A stretch of 64,000 nt of DNA from Deinococcus multiflagellatus (GTDB taxonomy: Bacteria; Deinococcota; Deinococci; Deinococcales; Deinococcaceae): positions 124,001 through 188,000 of the forward strand of contig NZ_JAIQXV010000002.1 of NCBI RefSeq assembly GCF_020166415.1, given 5' to 3'. Numbering within the stretch: the first letter of the stretch is position 1; each line of letters starts with the position of its first letter. A program made the position numbers and the translations under genes. The notes under the pieces were generated by a model, which had not been told where the DNA came from, ran no database searches, and was given only the letters and a program-made list of their open reading frames with translations. Positions 46,182-57,476 of this stretch are shown here, one piece after another.

Positions 46182-49100
46182 ATGGGCGCTCACGCAATAC
46201 GGAGCAATGTGAAGGGCCTGTTCTCACGACTGTCGCGTTTGGCTGTCGTGGGGCTGGGCATGGCGGCGCTGGGCAGCACGGCCCAGGCGGCGGCCAGCTA
46301 CTGCACGGCGGTGTATTCCGTGCAGACCACGCCAGCGATCAGCGCGATCAACCCCAGCACCGGCGCGCAGCTCAGAAGCTTCGGCATTACGGGCGCAGAC
46401 CCCAATGCCCAGGCCCTGAACCCGGCCGACGGCCTGCTGTACTACTTTGACCGCAACACCAACCCGGAAACGCTCTACAGGCTCGATCCCAAGGTGGGGG
46501 CGCCCAGCGCCACGGCTGTGGGCCAGATGACCAACAGCTTTGGTTCGACCCTGGTGGGGGCCACCTTCGCCTCGGACGGCACCCTGCTGACCTACTGGAG
46601 CGACGCCACCATCAGCGCCGTGAACATTGCCACGCGCACCTTCGGGGCGTCCCGGCCCATCACGGGCTCGGATATTGACGCTGCCGGCGGCACCAACGGC
46701 GACATCTCCTTTGATCCCAGTGGACAGCTGTGGTCTATCAGCAACACCACGGCGGGGGCCAGCGCGCTCTACCGCCTGACCCCCAACGGGACCAACACCG
46801 CCTACACCGCCACCAAAGTGGTGACCATCAGCGGCACCACTTCCAACTCGCTGAACGGCCTGGCCATTGACCCCGTGACCAACCGCTTCTACGTGTCGGT
46901 CAGCGGGTCGCTGTACGGCCTGGACAATCTGAGCGGCGGCTCCGGGGCGGCCACACTGAAGGGCTCGTTGCCCGGGGTGAGTGACCTCGCGTCGTGCAAC
47001 GTGGTGCCCAACACCCCAACCCTGAACAAGAGCTTCTCGCCCAGCCCCCTGCAGGCGCCGGCCACCACCAGCACCCTGACCCTGACGGTGGGGAACAGCA
47101 ACCTGGCGCCCTACTACCTGTACAGCGATCTGGTGGACACCATGCCCACCGGCATGACGGTGAACACCGGCAGCCTGGCCGGTACCTGTAAAACCTCGGT
47201 CAATACCCTGACGGCCACCGCCAACGCCATTACCCTGGCGGCAGGCGCCACCATTCCTGTGGGCGGCTGCACCATCACCGCCACGGTGAACGTGGCGAAC
47301 ACGCCGGGCAGCTACACCAACACGGTGTCGGCCAACACGCTGCAGGGCTCCACCGGGACCCTGACCACGACCACCACAGCCACCCTGGTGAGCAACACCG
47401 CGCCCACCATCAGCAAGGCTTTTGCCCCGGCCACTGTGGCGCTGAATGGCACCAGCACCATCACCTTTACGGTCACCAACCCCAACCCCAGCACCAACCC
47501 CGCGCTGACCAACCTGAACTTCACCGACACGCTGAGCGGCATGAACGTGGCCAGCACCACCATCGGCGGCACCTGCGCGGCGACCAACAGCCCGGCCCTG
47601 ACGGTGGGGGCCACGGCCCTGAACCTCACGGTGCCCACCCTGGCGGCCAACAGCAGCTGCACCATTACGGTGAGCGTGCGCGGCACCCAGATTGGCGTGA
47701 ACCCCAACACCACGAGCGGGGTGAACAGCACGGAGACGCCCACGCGCGGCGCCGCGTCCAACAGCCCCACCCTGACCGTCACGCCCCTGGCCCCGGTGGT
47801 CAGCAAGAGCTTTAACCCGGCCAGCGTGCCCCAGGGCGGCACCACCCAGCTGACCATCAATGTCACGAACCCCAATGGCGTGGCGGCCACCGCCTTCACC
47901 CTGACCGACGATATCGCCGCCACGACGGGCCTGACGGGCCTGACTATCAGCGGCGTGACCACCGACACCTGCCGGGGCGCAGGCACCGTGACCACCACCT
48001 CGGGCCGCTACGCCCTGACCGGCGGCACCCTGCCGGCGGGGGGTTGCTCGGTGGTGCTGAACGTGCAGGTCCCTGCGGCAGCGGCCACGGGCCCCGCGAC
48101 CAACACCATCGCCGGTTCATCGGTGACGGGCACCATCAACGGCCAGAGCCTGCCTGCGCCAAGCAATGCCACGGCCGGACTGACTGTGACCCCGGTGGCC
48201 GATCTGGCCATCACGAAAACCGACGGTGTGGGGGCCGTGAACGCCAGCGGCACGACCACGTACACCCTTCGCGTGACGAACAACGGCCCCAGTGCCGTCA
48301 CCGGCGCCACCCTGACCGACGCCGCGCCGGCGGGCCTGACCTTCACGGCGGTGGCCTGCTCGGGGACCCCCGGGCAGTGCACGGCGGGCACCACCCCCAG
48401 CGTGATCCAGCTGCAAAACGGCTACGCCCTGCCCGCTCTGGCGAGTGGTCAGTTCTACGAGATCACGGTGACCGCCACCGTGACCGCCACCAGTGGGAGC
48501 GTGGCGAACACGGCGACCATCGCGGTGCCCAGCGGGACGACCGACCCCACCGCCGGCAACAACAGCGCCACCGACACCGACACCGTGACCCCCGTGGCCG
48601 ATCTGGCGATCACCAAGACCAACGGGGTCAGCAGTGTGACCACCGGGACCGCGACCACCTATACCATCCGCGTGACCAACAACGGCCCCAGCAGTGTGAC
48701 CGGCGCGGTGCTGAGGGACGCGGCTGCCACCGGCCTCACGAAGACAGCAGTGGCCTGCTCGGGCACCCCGGGGCAGTGCAGCACGGCTCCGACGATTGCC
48801 CAGCTGGAAAGCGTTGGTGGGTTCGCCCTGCCCGCTCTGGCCAGTGGTCAGTTCTACGAGATCACGATCACCGCGAACGTCACCGCTACGACGGGCAGCG
48901 TGTCGAACATCGCCACCATTGCCGTGCCCAGCGGGACGACTGACCCCACCCCCGGCAACAACAGCGCCACCGACACCGACACCGTGACTCCGGTGGCCGA
49001 TCTGGCGATCATCAAGACCAACGGGGTCAGCAGTGTGACCACCGGGACCGCGACCACCTACACCATCCGCGTGACCAACAACGGCCCCAGTGCGGTCACC

Positions 49101-50192
49101 GGCGCGGTGCTGAGGGACGCCGTTGCCACCGGCCTCACGAAGACAGCAGTGGCCTGCTCGGGCACCCCGGGGCAGTGCAGCACGGCTCCGACGATTGCCC
49201 AGCTGGAAAGCGTTGGTGGGTTCGCCCTGCCCGCTCTGGCCAGTGGTCAGTTCTACGAGATCACGATCACCGCGAACGTCACCGCTACGACGGGCAGCGT
49301 GTCGAACATCGCCACCATTGCCGTGCCCAGCGGGACGACTGACCCCACCCCCGGCAACAACAGCGCCACCGATACCGACACCGTCAGCGTCACCTTTGAT
49401 CTGGCGGTCACCAAGACGGGGCCTGCGTTTGCCAAGCCGGGCGACACCTTCGCCTACACCATCCGCGTGGCCAACACCACGGCCACGGCCAGCGGCAGCG
49501 TGACGGTGACCGATGTGCTGCCCGCAGGCCTGACCTTCGTGAGCGCCGACAATGGCGGGACCTACACTGCGGGCACCCGCACCGTGACCTGGACCCTGAC
49601 CAGCGTGGCGGCCAACGCGAACACCGACCTGACCCTGACGGTCACGGCGCCGGCTGACGCCACCATCCGGCCTGTGGGCGGCGTCAAGAGTGTGCAGAAC
49701 ACCGCCAGCCTCGTGGCCGCGGGCGACACCAACGCCGCCAACAACACCTCGGCGGCCGTGACCACCCGCTTCGTCCTGAATGACGTCGCCAAGCGCGTGC
49801 GCAACGTGACGGCCGATGTGCGCGACAATGGCGGTGTGGCCCGCTTCGGGACGACGGGCGGCGGCAAGCCCGGCGAGGTGCTGGAATACTGCTTGGACGC
49901 CAGCAACCTGGGCGGCGCCGACCTGCCCGGCTACGTGCTGACCGACCAGGTGCCCGGCAATGTGGACGCCCTGCTCACCGCCTATGACGCCGAGGAGCCC
50001 AGCGCGGCCACCGGCTTCGGGGTGAAGGTCACGCGCGCCGGGGTCACCTACCGCACCAGCGCGGCCGACGCCGACACCGGCACCCTGACGACCACGGGCG
50101 GCACCTTTGGCCGGGGCACCCTGACCCTGAACCTGGGCACCCTGACCGCTGGCGAAACCGCCACCGCCTGCTTTCAGACCACCATTCGCTGA
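46182..50192 (+). CDS. Giant DUF11-repeat surface protein
   Basis: A 1336-residue exported protein starting directly after the previous stop (TAA ATG). A long signal peptide (cleavage near AQA at 37) precedes a beta-propeller-like head (about 40-275, YSVQTTPAISAINPSTG, LNPADGLLYYFDRN), then three repeats opening with (L/I/V)(N/S)KSF.P, then at least four DUF11 domains, two of them almost identical. The C-domain (about 1200-1336) has CLDASNLGGADLPGYVLTD and no anchor. DUF11 repeats act as structural stalks; the head may bind a ligand. A terminator follows. Confidence 0.77.
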   Translation: MGAHAIRSNVKGLFSRLSRLAVVGLGMAALGSTAQAAASYCTAVYSVQTTPAISAINPSTGAQLRSFGITGADPNAQALNPADGLLYYFDRNTNPETLYRLDPKVGAPSATAVGQMTNSFGSTLVGATFASDGTLLTYWSDATISAVNIATRTFGASRPITGSDIDAAGGTNGDISFDPSGQLWSISNTTAGASALYRLTPNGTNTAYTATKVVTISGTTSNSLNGLAIDPVTNRFYVSVSGSLYGLDNLSGGSGAATLKGSLPGVSDLASCNVVPNTPTLNKSFSPSPLQAPATTSTLTLTVGNSNLAPYYLYSDLVDTMPTGMTVNTGSLAGTCKTSVNTLTATANAITLAAGATIPVGGCTITATVNVANTPGSYTNTVSANTLQGSTGTLTTTTTATLVSNTAPTISKAFAPATVALNGTSTITFTVTNPNPSTNPALTNLNFTDTLSGMNVASTTIGGTCAATNSPALTVGATALNLTVPTLAANSSCTITVSVRGTQIGVNPNTTSGVNSTETPTRGAASNSPTLTVTPLAPVVSKSFNPASVPQGGTTQLTINVTNPNGVAATAFTLTDDIAATTGLTGLTISGVTTDTCRGAGTVTTTSGRYALTGGTLPAGGCSVVLNVQVPAAAATGPATNTIAGSSVTGTINGQSLPAPSNATAGLTVTPVADLAITKTDGVGAVNASGTTTYTLRVTNNGPSAVTGATLTDAAPAGLTFTAVACSGTPGQCTAGTTPSVIQLQNGYALPALASGQFYEITVTATVTATSGSVANTATIAVPSGTTDPTAGNNSATDTDTVTPVADLAITKTNGVSSVTTGTATTYTIRVTNNGPSSVTGAVLRDAAATGLTKTAVACSGTPGQCSTAPTIAQLESVGGFALPALASGQFYEITITANVTATTGSVSNIATIAVPSGTTDPTPGNNSATDTDTVTPVADLAIIKTNGVSSVTTGTATTYTIRVTNNGPSAVTGAVLRDAVATGLTKTAVACSGTPGQCSTAPTIAQLESVGGFALPALASGQFYEITITANVTATTGSVSNIATIAVPSGTTDPTPGNNSATDTDTVSVTFDLAVTKTGPAFAKPGDTFAYTIRVANTTATASGSVTVTDVLPAGLTFVSADNGGTYTAGTRTVTWTLTSVAANANTDLTLTVTAPADATIRPVGGVKSVQNTASLVAAGDTNAANNTSAAVTTRFVLNDVAKRVRNVTADVRDNGGVARFGTTGGGKPGEVLEYCLDASNLGGADLPGYVLTDQVPGNVDALLTAYDAEEPSAATGFGVKVTRAGVTYRTSAADADTGTLTTTGGTFGRGTLTLNLGTLTAGETATACFQTTIR
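48195..49391 (+). repeat. Three 399-bp tandem repeats coding DUF11 domains
   Basis: Units at 48195-48593, 48594-48992 and 48993-49391, each 133 codons and starting GTGGCCGATCTGGC. Units 2 and 3 are nearly identical over their whole length; unit 1 is diverged. The identity extends to silent positions, which indicates recent duplication or gene conversion. Confidence 0.9.
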
Positions 50193-50209
50193 GCAGAAAC
50201 AAGCAGCGG

Positions 50210-50242
50210 GCGCCCTTTCCAGAACATGGAAGGGGCGCTTTT
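50210..50242 (+). terminator. Terminator of the envelope operon
   Basis: GCGCCCTTTCC (50210-50220) pairs with GGAAGGGGCGC (50228-50238) with one wobble, then TTTTCTTT. Placed 18 bases after the stop of the last envelope gene. Confidence 0.88.
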
Positions 50243-50350
50243 CTTTGGGTTGACGAACGTGGCTGTAGCGGCGTGGGCTGCACAGCGGGCCACGGGGCCG
50301 CGCAGCCCATACAAAGGTTAGAGCAGTTGATAGAAAGATGATGTTGGTTC

Positions 50351-50402
50351 TTGACCCTCTCCCCTCGTGGGAGAGGGCCTCGCGCAGCGAGGGGTGAGGG
50401 GG
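50351..50402. repeat. GC-rich palindromic repeat, short copy
   Basis: TTGACCCTCTCCCCTCGTGG...GAGGGG repeat; its inverted form matches CCCCCTCACCCCT...CCCTCTCCC of the element at 18867. It lies between the envelope operon and convergent pnp and may also help stop transcription. Confidence 0.65.
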
Positions 50403-50480
50403 TTCTTTTGTCAACCGCTCTAAAGAGTGAAAATCCCCCAACCGTCCTGGCTGGGGGTCTTTCAGGTCTGGGGGTTTCGT

Positions 50481-52646
<2,166 letters not shown>

Positions 52647-52653
52647 GACAGGC

Positions 52654-52659
52654 AGTCTA
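52654..52659 (-). promoter_or_regulatory. -10 box of leaderless pnp
   Basis: TAGACT on the minus strand, seven bases, ATG 52646. Same box and spacing as khpB. Absence of a leader would leave no room for the 5' hairpin autoregulation known for pnp in enterobacteria. Confidence 0.6.
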
Positions 52660-52725
52660 TCCCGCGCGCATGGGCCGGGACCGGACAGCGGCAACGTTTG
52701 GCCGCGGGGGCGCGTAGGGGAGGGC

Positions 52726-52932
52726 ATGCAAGTTCTGTTCGGTGCGCTGTTGGAGGGTCTGGCGGCGCTGCTCATGGCCCTGGAGCTGCCCTGGCGCTGG
52801 ATGCTCCGGGCATTGGGGGTGCTGCTGATGGGCTTGTGGCTGGTGATAGGGGACCAGACACCGGCGCTGCTGGGCGGCCTGCTGGCGCTGGTCTCCTTCG
52901 GGCGCTGGCCGTCGCGCTTTGGGCTGGAGTGA
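52726..52932 (+). CDS. Small membrane protein, unknown
   Basis: A 68-residue protein with two hydrophobic helices (about 4-20 and 28-57). No family recognised. ATG 52726 follows GGGGAGGG. Overlaps the next gene by GTGA at 52929-52932. Confidence 0.55.
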   Translation: MQVLFGALLEGLAALLMALELPWRWMLRALGVLLMGLWLVIGDQTPALLGGLLALVSFGRWPSRFGLE

Positions 52933-53414
52933 CGCCGCCCGGCCAGCCCGCGTTGCTGCTCCACCTGCGCTGGACCCTCCCGCTGTCCTGGGTGCTGCTG
53001 CACCACGCCACCATGCGCACTACGGTGGACGTGAGAGCGAGCTGGGATCAGGGTTACGCCACGCTCTACCAGTACGGCTTTCCCCTGGCCTTCACGCACT
53101 GGGGACTGGTCTCCAGCGCGGAATACGCCTACTTTCTGGCGCCGCTGCTGCTGGACTGGGCTGTGTATCTGTTGGGCTCTGCGCTGGTCGTTCATGGTCT
53201 GCGGCGGTTTCTGTGCTCCAGGCACCGCCTTCTGCCCTGGCTGCTGGCGCCCCTGTGGGTGTGGGCGCTGGGCACCACGGGGCTGGTCACAGTGGACATG
53301 GGCTTGGGCGGCGTCACCTGGACCACCCGGCACCCGGTGCTGGACGTTCGTGACCCGGCCTTTTCGTGGGGCTGGCGGGGGCGCGGTCTGGACGGCTACG
53401 GCCCCCGGAACTGA
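52929..53414 (+). CDS. Membrane protein, unknown
   Basis: A 161-residue protein with about three hydrophobic segments in its first 125 residues and a Trp/Gly-rich tail. GTG 52929 overlaps the previous stop. The pair looks like a two-gene membrane unit of unknown role, 47 bp before an aldo/keto reductase. Confidence 0.6.
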   Translation: MTPPGQPALLLHLRWTLPLSWVLLHHATMRTTVDVRASWDQGYATLYQYGFPLAFTHWGLVSSAEYAYFLAPLLLDWAVYLLGSALVVHGLRRFLCSRHRLLPWLLAPLWVWALGTTGLVTVDMGLGGVTWTTRHPVLDVRDPAFSWGWRGRGLDGYGPRN

Positions 53415-53461
53415 CCCCCCTCCCTGGCTGGCCTATCCTGCCCCACACAGGAGGAACCGAC

Positions 53462-54271
53462 ATGACTGTACCGGCATTTGGACTGGGCACGTTTCGACTG
53501 AAAGACGACGTGGTGCGCCGGGTGGTGGCTGACGCACTGGAATTGGGCTACCGCGCCATTGACACCGCGCAGGGCTACGACAACGAGGCCGAGATTGGCG
53601 AGGTGCTTTCGCAAAGCGGCGTGCCACGCGAACAGGTGTACCTGACCACCAAGATCAAGCCCGCCAATTACCGCCGAGAGGCGCTGCTGGACAGCCTGCG
53701 CCAGAGCCTGGAGAAGCTGCGCGTGGAACAGGTGGACCTGACCCTGATTCACTGGCCGGTGCCCAGGGGAGAGGTGCGCCCAGAGGAATACCTGTCGGCA
53801 CTGGCCGAGGCCCGCGAGGCCGGCCTGACCCGCGAGATCGGCGTGTCGAACTTCAACATTGCCGGGCTGAAGCAGGCGCGCGAGGTGCTGGGCGGCGTGC
53901 CCATTGCCACCAATCAGGTCGAAATTCACCCGTACCTGCAAAACCGCACGCTGGTGGAGTTTGCCCGCCAGGAAGGCCTGCACCTCACCTCGTACATGAC
54001 GCTGGCGGTGGGCAAGGTGATGGGCGACGAGGTGCTGCAGGACATTGCCCGCGCGCATAACGCCACCCCGGCCCAGGTGGCCCTCGCCTGGGCGCTGGGG
54101 CAGGGCCACAGCGTGATTCCTTCCAGCACCAAGCGCGAGAATCTTGCCAGCAACCTGCAGGCCCAGACCCTGCGCCTGACGGCCGAGGACATGGCCCGCA
54201 TCGCCGCGCTGGAGCAGGGCGAGGCCGCCCGCATCGCCAACCCGCCCCAGGCCCGGCCCGACTGGGACTGA
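53462..54271 (+). CDS. Aldo/keto reductase (2,5-diketo-gluconate reductase B-like)
   Basis: A 269-residue NADPH-dependent aldehyde/ketone reductase. The catalytic tetrad is visible: Asp34 and Tyr39 ([11 protein letters not shown]), Lys64 (LTTKIK) and His97 (LIHWPVP); the NADPH site near [13 protein letters not shown] closes the barrel. Broad carbonyl detoxification is likely; the physiological substrate is open. ATG 53462 has AGGAGG upstream. Confidence 0.88.
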   Translation: MTVPAFGLGTFRLKDDVVRRVVADALELGYRAIDTAQGYDNEAEIGEVLSQSGVPREQVYLTTKIKPANYRREALLDSLRQSLEKLRVEQVDLTLIHWPVPRGEVRPEEYLSALAEAREAGLTREIGVSNFNIAGLKQAREVLGGVPIATNQVEIHPYLQNRTLVEFARQEGLHLTSYMTLAVGKVMGDEVLQDIARAHNATPAQVALAWALGQGHSVIPSSTKRENLASNLQAQTLRLTAEDMARIAALEQGEAARIANPPQARPDWD

Positions 54272-54304
54272 GCCTCCTTCCGTGCCAGTGGCCCCGGGCT
54301 GCGG

Positions 54305-54310
54305 TACACT
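54305..54310 (+). promoter_or_regulatory. -10 box of the protease lipoprotein gene
   Basis: TACACT, nine bases, ATG 54320. No ribosome site, so a very short or absent leader. Confidence 0.4.
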
Positions 54311-54319
54311 GCCCGCACC

Positions 54320-55405
54320 ATGAAACTCATCTCCCGGATGGCCCTCACGGGGTTCCTGAGCCTTTCGCTGCTGGCCGCCTGCGGTCAGGAGACCCCAGCG
54401 GCGACCCTGAGCGCCCCAACCCTGGGTGCGCAGGGCGGCAGCGGCAAGCCCCCCACCGGGCAGACCACGGCGGCGGCCCGGGTGTTTCTGACCAACCCCG
54501 TGCAGTCCACCGGAAACCAGAACCTGACCGACAACAAGGACGCGGCCTCGGCGGTGCCGGCCAGCGCCTACTACGCCGTGACCCTCACCCACCTGGACGG
54601 CAGCGGGTATCTCAGTGGGCAATACGCCCGGGTGGTGAGCGAAACCGGCACGCCCGTGTACGGCGCCGGGCCCTTCAACTTCACGCGCGATCAGGACCAG
54701 TTCGAGCAGGTGATGGCCTACTTCTGGGTCACGGAAGCGCAGAAATACCTGCAGTCCCTGGGCTTCGGGCGCACCCTGCCGGCGGTGAACAGCGACCAGC
54801 AGCAGCTGAAGGTGGGTCAGTACGGCCTCGACAACTCGTACCAGAACGACCAGCCCGACATCATCCGGCTGGGCAAGGGTGGCGTGGACGACGCCGAGGA
54901 CGGCGAGGTGATCGTCCACGAGTACGGCCATGCGGTGCACGCCGCGCAGGTGCCCGGCTTTGGCGCCAGCCTGGAAGCCGGCTCGATTGGCGAGGCTTTT
55001 GGGGACTATCTGGCCCTCACCGTGGGCGAGGCGGTGGCCAAAGCCTACGGCGCGCCCATCCGCACGCCCCTGCCCTGCCTGATGGACTGGGACAGCGTGT
55101 CGTACACGACCACCACGCCGCACTGCATTCGCCGCGCCGACACCAACAAGCACTACCCCGAGGACGTGCGCGGCGAGGTGCACGCCGACGGCGAGATCTG
55201 GTCGCGCGCCCTGTGGGACATCCGCCAGGGGCTGGGGGCCTACGTGGCCGACCGCATCATCATCAATGCCCAGTTCCGCTTCCGGCCCGACACCAGCTTC
55301 GCCGCCGCCGCCCAGGCCACGGTGGACACCGCGCAGGCCATGTACGGCCAGACGCAGGCGGGCGTGGTCCGCGCCGCCTTCGCCGCGCGCGGCATTCTGC
55401 GCTGA
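54320..55405 (+). CDS. Zinc-metalloprotease-like lipoprotein (HEXXH, fungalysin-like)
   Basis: A 361-residue lipoprotein: signal peptide with lipobox LLAAC (Cys21). The zinc site HEYGHAVHA is near residue 200, followed about 30 residues later by EAFGDYLAL, the glutamate helix of the M36/M4-like fold. A Pro-x-Cys and Cys-Ile-Arg pair near 252 and 270 could form a disulfide. It would cleave proteins outside the cytoplasm; activity is inferred from motifs. No propeptide domain like FTP is evident. Confidence 0.78.
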   Translation: MKLISRMALTGFLSLSLLAACGQETPAATLSAPTLGAQGGSGKPPTGQTTAAARVFLTNPVQSTGNQNLTDNKDAASAVPASAYYAVTLTHLDGSGYLSGQYARVVSETGTPVYGAGPFNFTRDQDQFEQVMAYFWVTEAQKYLQSLGFGRTLPAVNSDQQQLKVGQYGLDNSYQNDQPDIIRLGKGGVDDAEDGEVIVHEYGHAVHAAQVPGFGASLEAGSIGEAFGDYLALTVGEAVAKAYGAPIRTPLPCLMDWDSVSYTTTTPHCIRRADTNKHYPEDVRGEVHADGEIWSRALWDIRQGLGAYVADRIIINAQFRFRPDTSFAAAAQATVDTAQAMYGQTQAGVVRAAFAARGILR

Positions 55406-55613
55406 GGGCCCCACTCAGGCTGGAACAGGTCTCTGCAGGCGCTCCAGAGCGGCGGCCAGCTTTACCCCAGGGCTCAATCACGCCGGCGCAGTCTCGCCCG
55501 CACCGAGGGCTCTGGGGACCGTTGATCCTGTCCCAGTGACGTTGGGGGCCTCAGCAGAAGGGTGGGTCTTTACCCCCTTTCTGCTGGGTTCCGCGCTCAG
55601 AGCGGGAACTAGT

Positions 55614-55642
55614 AAGACCTGAAGGGTTCACCTTCAGGTCTT
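55614..55642. terminator. Symmetric stem-loop between convergent genes
   Basis: AAGACCTGAAGG (55614-55625) and CCTTCAGGTCTT (55631-55642), a perfect 12-bp stem with loop GTTCA. It sits between the protease gene and the convergent HxlR gene and could stop transcription from both sides. The rest of 55406-55670 shows no gene. Confidence 0.6.
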
Positions 55643-55670
55643 GTGGTTCGAGCGGAACGGAAGACCGCCG

Positions 55671-56321
55671 TCAGGCCTCCACCAGCGGCGGCAGCGGAAA
55701 GGCGTGGACAAAGGCGTCTGCCAGGGCGCGGTCCCCCTGAAGCCGGACTGTGCCCGCTGCCTCTGCCGCTGCCAGCGGCTGCCCGCCAAAAATCACCGCC
55801 CCCAGCGCGCCCACCTCGCCGCTGAGGGTGAGGGTGGCCGCCGGGTCCAGGCCCGGGGTGACCTCGGCGTGGGGGCCGTTCAGGCGCACGGTGTAGGTCT
55901 CGGGGCCCAGATTCAGGCCAATGACGCCGCGCAGGGCGCCGGCATTCATGGTTTTCAGGGCCGTCAGCAGCGTGGCGGTGGTGATGGGTGCCTGGGCTGG
56001 GCGGCGCGGCGAGCGGGCGCCCCAGCGGCCCAGGGCCTGCAGCACCGGTTCCAGTTCGCGGCCCCAGTCGGTCAGGGCGTACACCCGCGTGCTGGCAGGG
56101 GGCGGCCACTGCTCGCGCCGCACCACACCTACGGCCTCCAGGTCGGTCAGGCGCTGGGTCAGCACTGTGGGGCTGATCCCGCACAGGCTGGTCTGCAGAT
56201 CAATGAAGCGGCGCGGGCCGGGCAGCAACTCGCGCACCACCAGCAGCGCCCAGCGTTCCCCGATCAGGTCCAGGGCGTGAGCCGCCGCACAGCCGTCGTT
56301 GTAGACGCGCTTTCCAGGCAT
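55671..56321 (-). CDS. HxlR-family regulator with SCP2-like C-terminal domain
   Basis: A 216-residue regulator. The HxlR winged helix covers about 1-95, with the single N-terminal Cys (NDGCAAAHALDLIGERWALLVVRELLPGPRRFIDL; key parts shown) and QRLTDLEAVGVVRRE as the wing. Residues about 110-216 form an SCP2/sterol-binding-like domain (VIFGGQPLAAAEAAG), which may sense a lipid or other ligand. Divergent from the VOC gene; an inverted repeat lies between them. Confidence 0.8.
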   Translation of the reverse strand: MPGKRVYNDGCAAAHALDLIGERWALLVVRELLPGPRRFIDLQTSLCGISPTVLTQRLTDLEAVGVVRREQWPPPASTRVYALTDWGRELEPVLQALGRWGARSPRRPAQAPITTATLLTALKTMNAGALRGVIGLNLGPETYTVRLNGPHAEVTPGLDPAATLTLSGEVGALGAVIFGGQPLAAAEAAGTVRLQGDRALADAFVHAFPLPPLVEA

Positions 56322-56330
56322 CGAGCCCTC

Positions 56331-56336
56331 AGTGTA
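56331..56336 (-). promoter_or_regulatory. -10 box of the HxlR gene
   Basis: TACACT on the minus strand, nine bases, ATG 56321. Spacing a bit longer than the standard leaderless set. Confidence 0.35.
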
Positions 56337-56344
56337 CCCGGTCT

Positions 56345-56361
56345 ACTCCAGAAAATGGAGT
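56345..56361. promoter_or_regulatory. Candidate HxlR operator
   Basis: Perfect inverted repeat ACTCCA-GAAAA-TGGAGT placed between the divergent HxlR and VOC genes. It is the natural candidate for autoregulation and control of the VOC/MFS group. Confidence 0.45.
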
Positions 56362-56367
56362 CGGCAC

Positions 56368-56397
56368 TTGCAATTTAGGAGTGTTCTGTTTTAAGCT
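56368..56397 (+). promoter_or_regulatory. Candidate promoter of the VOC-MFS group
   Basis: TTGCAA (56368-56373), 18-bp spacer, TAAGCT (56392-56397), running toward the gene at 56493. It lies just beside the putative HxlR operator. Confidence 0.35.
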
Positions 56398-56492
56398 AAA
56401 CGAGCTAAAGGAAGTTCGGGCACATTTGTTCTCTGTCGCGTGGTCGCGTGACGGCTGGCTGCTGCTGTCCCAAACGTCCAAAGGAGCCTTGT

Positions 56493-56906
56493 ATGCCCCA
56501 GCTTCAGCCCTACCTCGGTTTTAACGGTGCCTGTCAGGAGGCGATGGCCTTTTACCAGCAGTGCCTGGGCGGCACCCTCGACCTGATGCTGGCGGGCGAG
56601 TCCCCCGTGGCCGCGCAGATGCCCCCAGAGCTGCACGGGCATGTGCTGCACGGCCGTCTGGTGTCGGGCGACCTGACCCTGCTGGCCTCGGACATGACCC
56701 AGGACACGGCGCGCAGCCAGTCGGTTTCCCTGATGCTGCAGTGCGCCAGTGCCGAAGAGGCTCACGCCACCTTTGACAGGCTGGCCGAAGGCGGCACGGT
56801 CACGCACCCCCTGGGCCCCTCGTTCTGGGGCTCGACCTTCGGGCACCTGACCGACCGCTACGGGATTCACTGGCTGCTGAACGCCGAGCCCGCCCCGGCC
56901 GGCTGA
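56493..56906 (+). CDS. VOC-superfamily protein, PhnB-like
   Basis: A 137-residue vicinal-oxygen-chelate protein. PYLGFNGACQEAMAFYQQCLGG is the classical PhnB-like start (key parts FNGACQEAMAFY and LGG), with WGSTFGHLTDRYGIHW as the closing strand. Members include glyoxalases and antibiotic-binding proteins. ATG 56493 has AAGGAG upstream. First gene of a plus-strand group controlled beside an HxlR gene. Confidence 0.8.
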   Translation: MPQLQPYLGFNGACQEAMAFYQQCLGGTLDLMLAGESPVAAQMPPELHGHVLHGRLVSGDLTLLASDMTQDTARSQSVSLMLQCASAEEAHATFDRLAEGGTVTHPLGPSFWGSTFGHLTDRYGIHWLLNAEPAPAG

Positions 56907-56908
56907 GC

Positions 56909-57454
56909 ATGTCGTTCCAGGCGTATCTGGACACTGTGCGGAACAAGACCGGCAAAACCGTGCCTGAGTTCCGGGCGCTGGCCGAAACCCAGGGCCTGGA
57001 ACGCCACGGCGAGATCGTGGCGTGGCTGAAGGCCGAATACGGCCTGGGGCATGGACACGCGACTGCTGTGGCGGCGGCCCTGCTGAAGGCCGAGACCCGC
57101 CGCGCCCCGGCCACCGAGCGCACCGCCGCCGTGTTCAGCGGCAAGAAGGCGATGTGGCAGCCGCTCTGGACGGCGCTGCTGGCCCACGCCCAGACCTTTG
57201 GGGAGGACGTGGGCGTGGCCCCCACCGAGACCTCTGTGGGCCTGACCCGCGCGGGCCGCAAGTTTGCCCTGGTGCAGCCCGGGGTGAAGGCCGCCGACGT
57301 GGGCCTGCGCCTGCCGGACCTGACCCCCACGGCGCCCTATGAAGCGGCCGGGGCCTGGAACAGCATGGTGACCCGCCGCCTGCGCCTGACCGAACCGGGC
57401 GGGCCCGAAACCCACCTGCTCGACGCCCTGCACGCGGCCTATCAGGCCCGCTAA
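56909..57454 (+). CDS. DUF4287/DUF5655-type protein
   Basis: A 181-residue cytosolic protein. Residues 1-65 (SFQAYLDTVRNKTGKT...EIVAWLKAEYGLGHGHA) match the DUF4287 type; 70-181 resemble DUF5655 (KAMWQPLWTALLAHAQTFGEDVGVAPTETSV). Function unknown. It starts 2 bp after the VOC stop. Confidence 0.7.
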   Translation: MSFQAYLDTVRNKTGKTVPEFRALAETQGLERHGEIVAWLKAEYGLGHGHATAVAAALLKAETRRAPATERTAAVFSGKKAMWQPLWTALLAHAQTFGEDVGVAPTETSVGLTRAGRKFALVQPGVKAADVGLRLPDLTPTAPYEAAGAWNSMVTRRLRLTEPGGPETHLLDALHAAYQAR

Positions 57455-57476
57455 CCCCTGCCCCCGGAGGCCCCCC

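Noticed and set aside
43344..46193. Antisense open frame opposite the beta-barrel gene
   Set aside because: Same low-complexity composition, no motif, no start signal; the sense protein is well supported.
48117..50441. Antisense open frame opposite the giant DUF11 gene
   Set aside because: Repeats in it only mirror the 399-bp sense repeats; no ribosome site or known domain.
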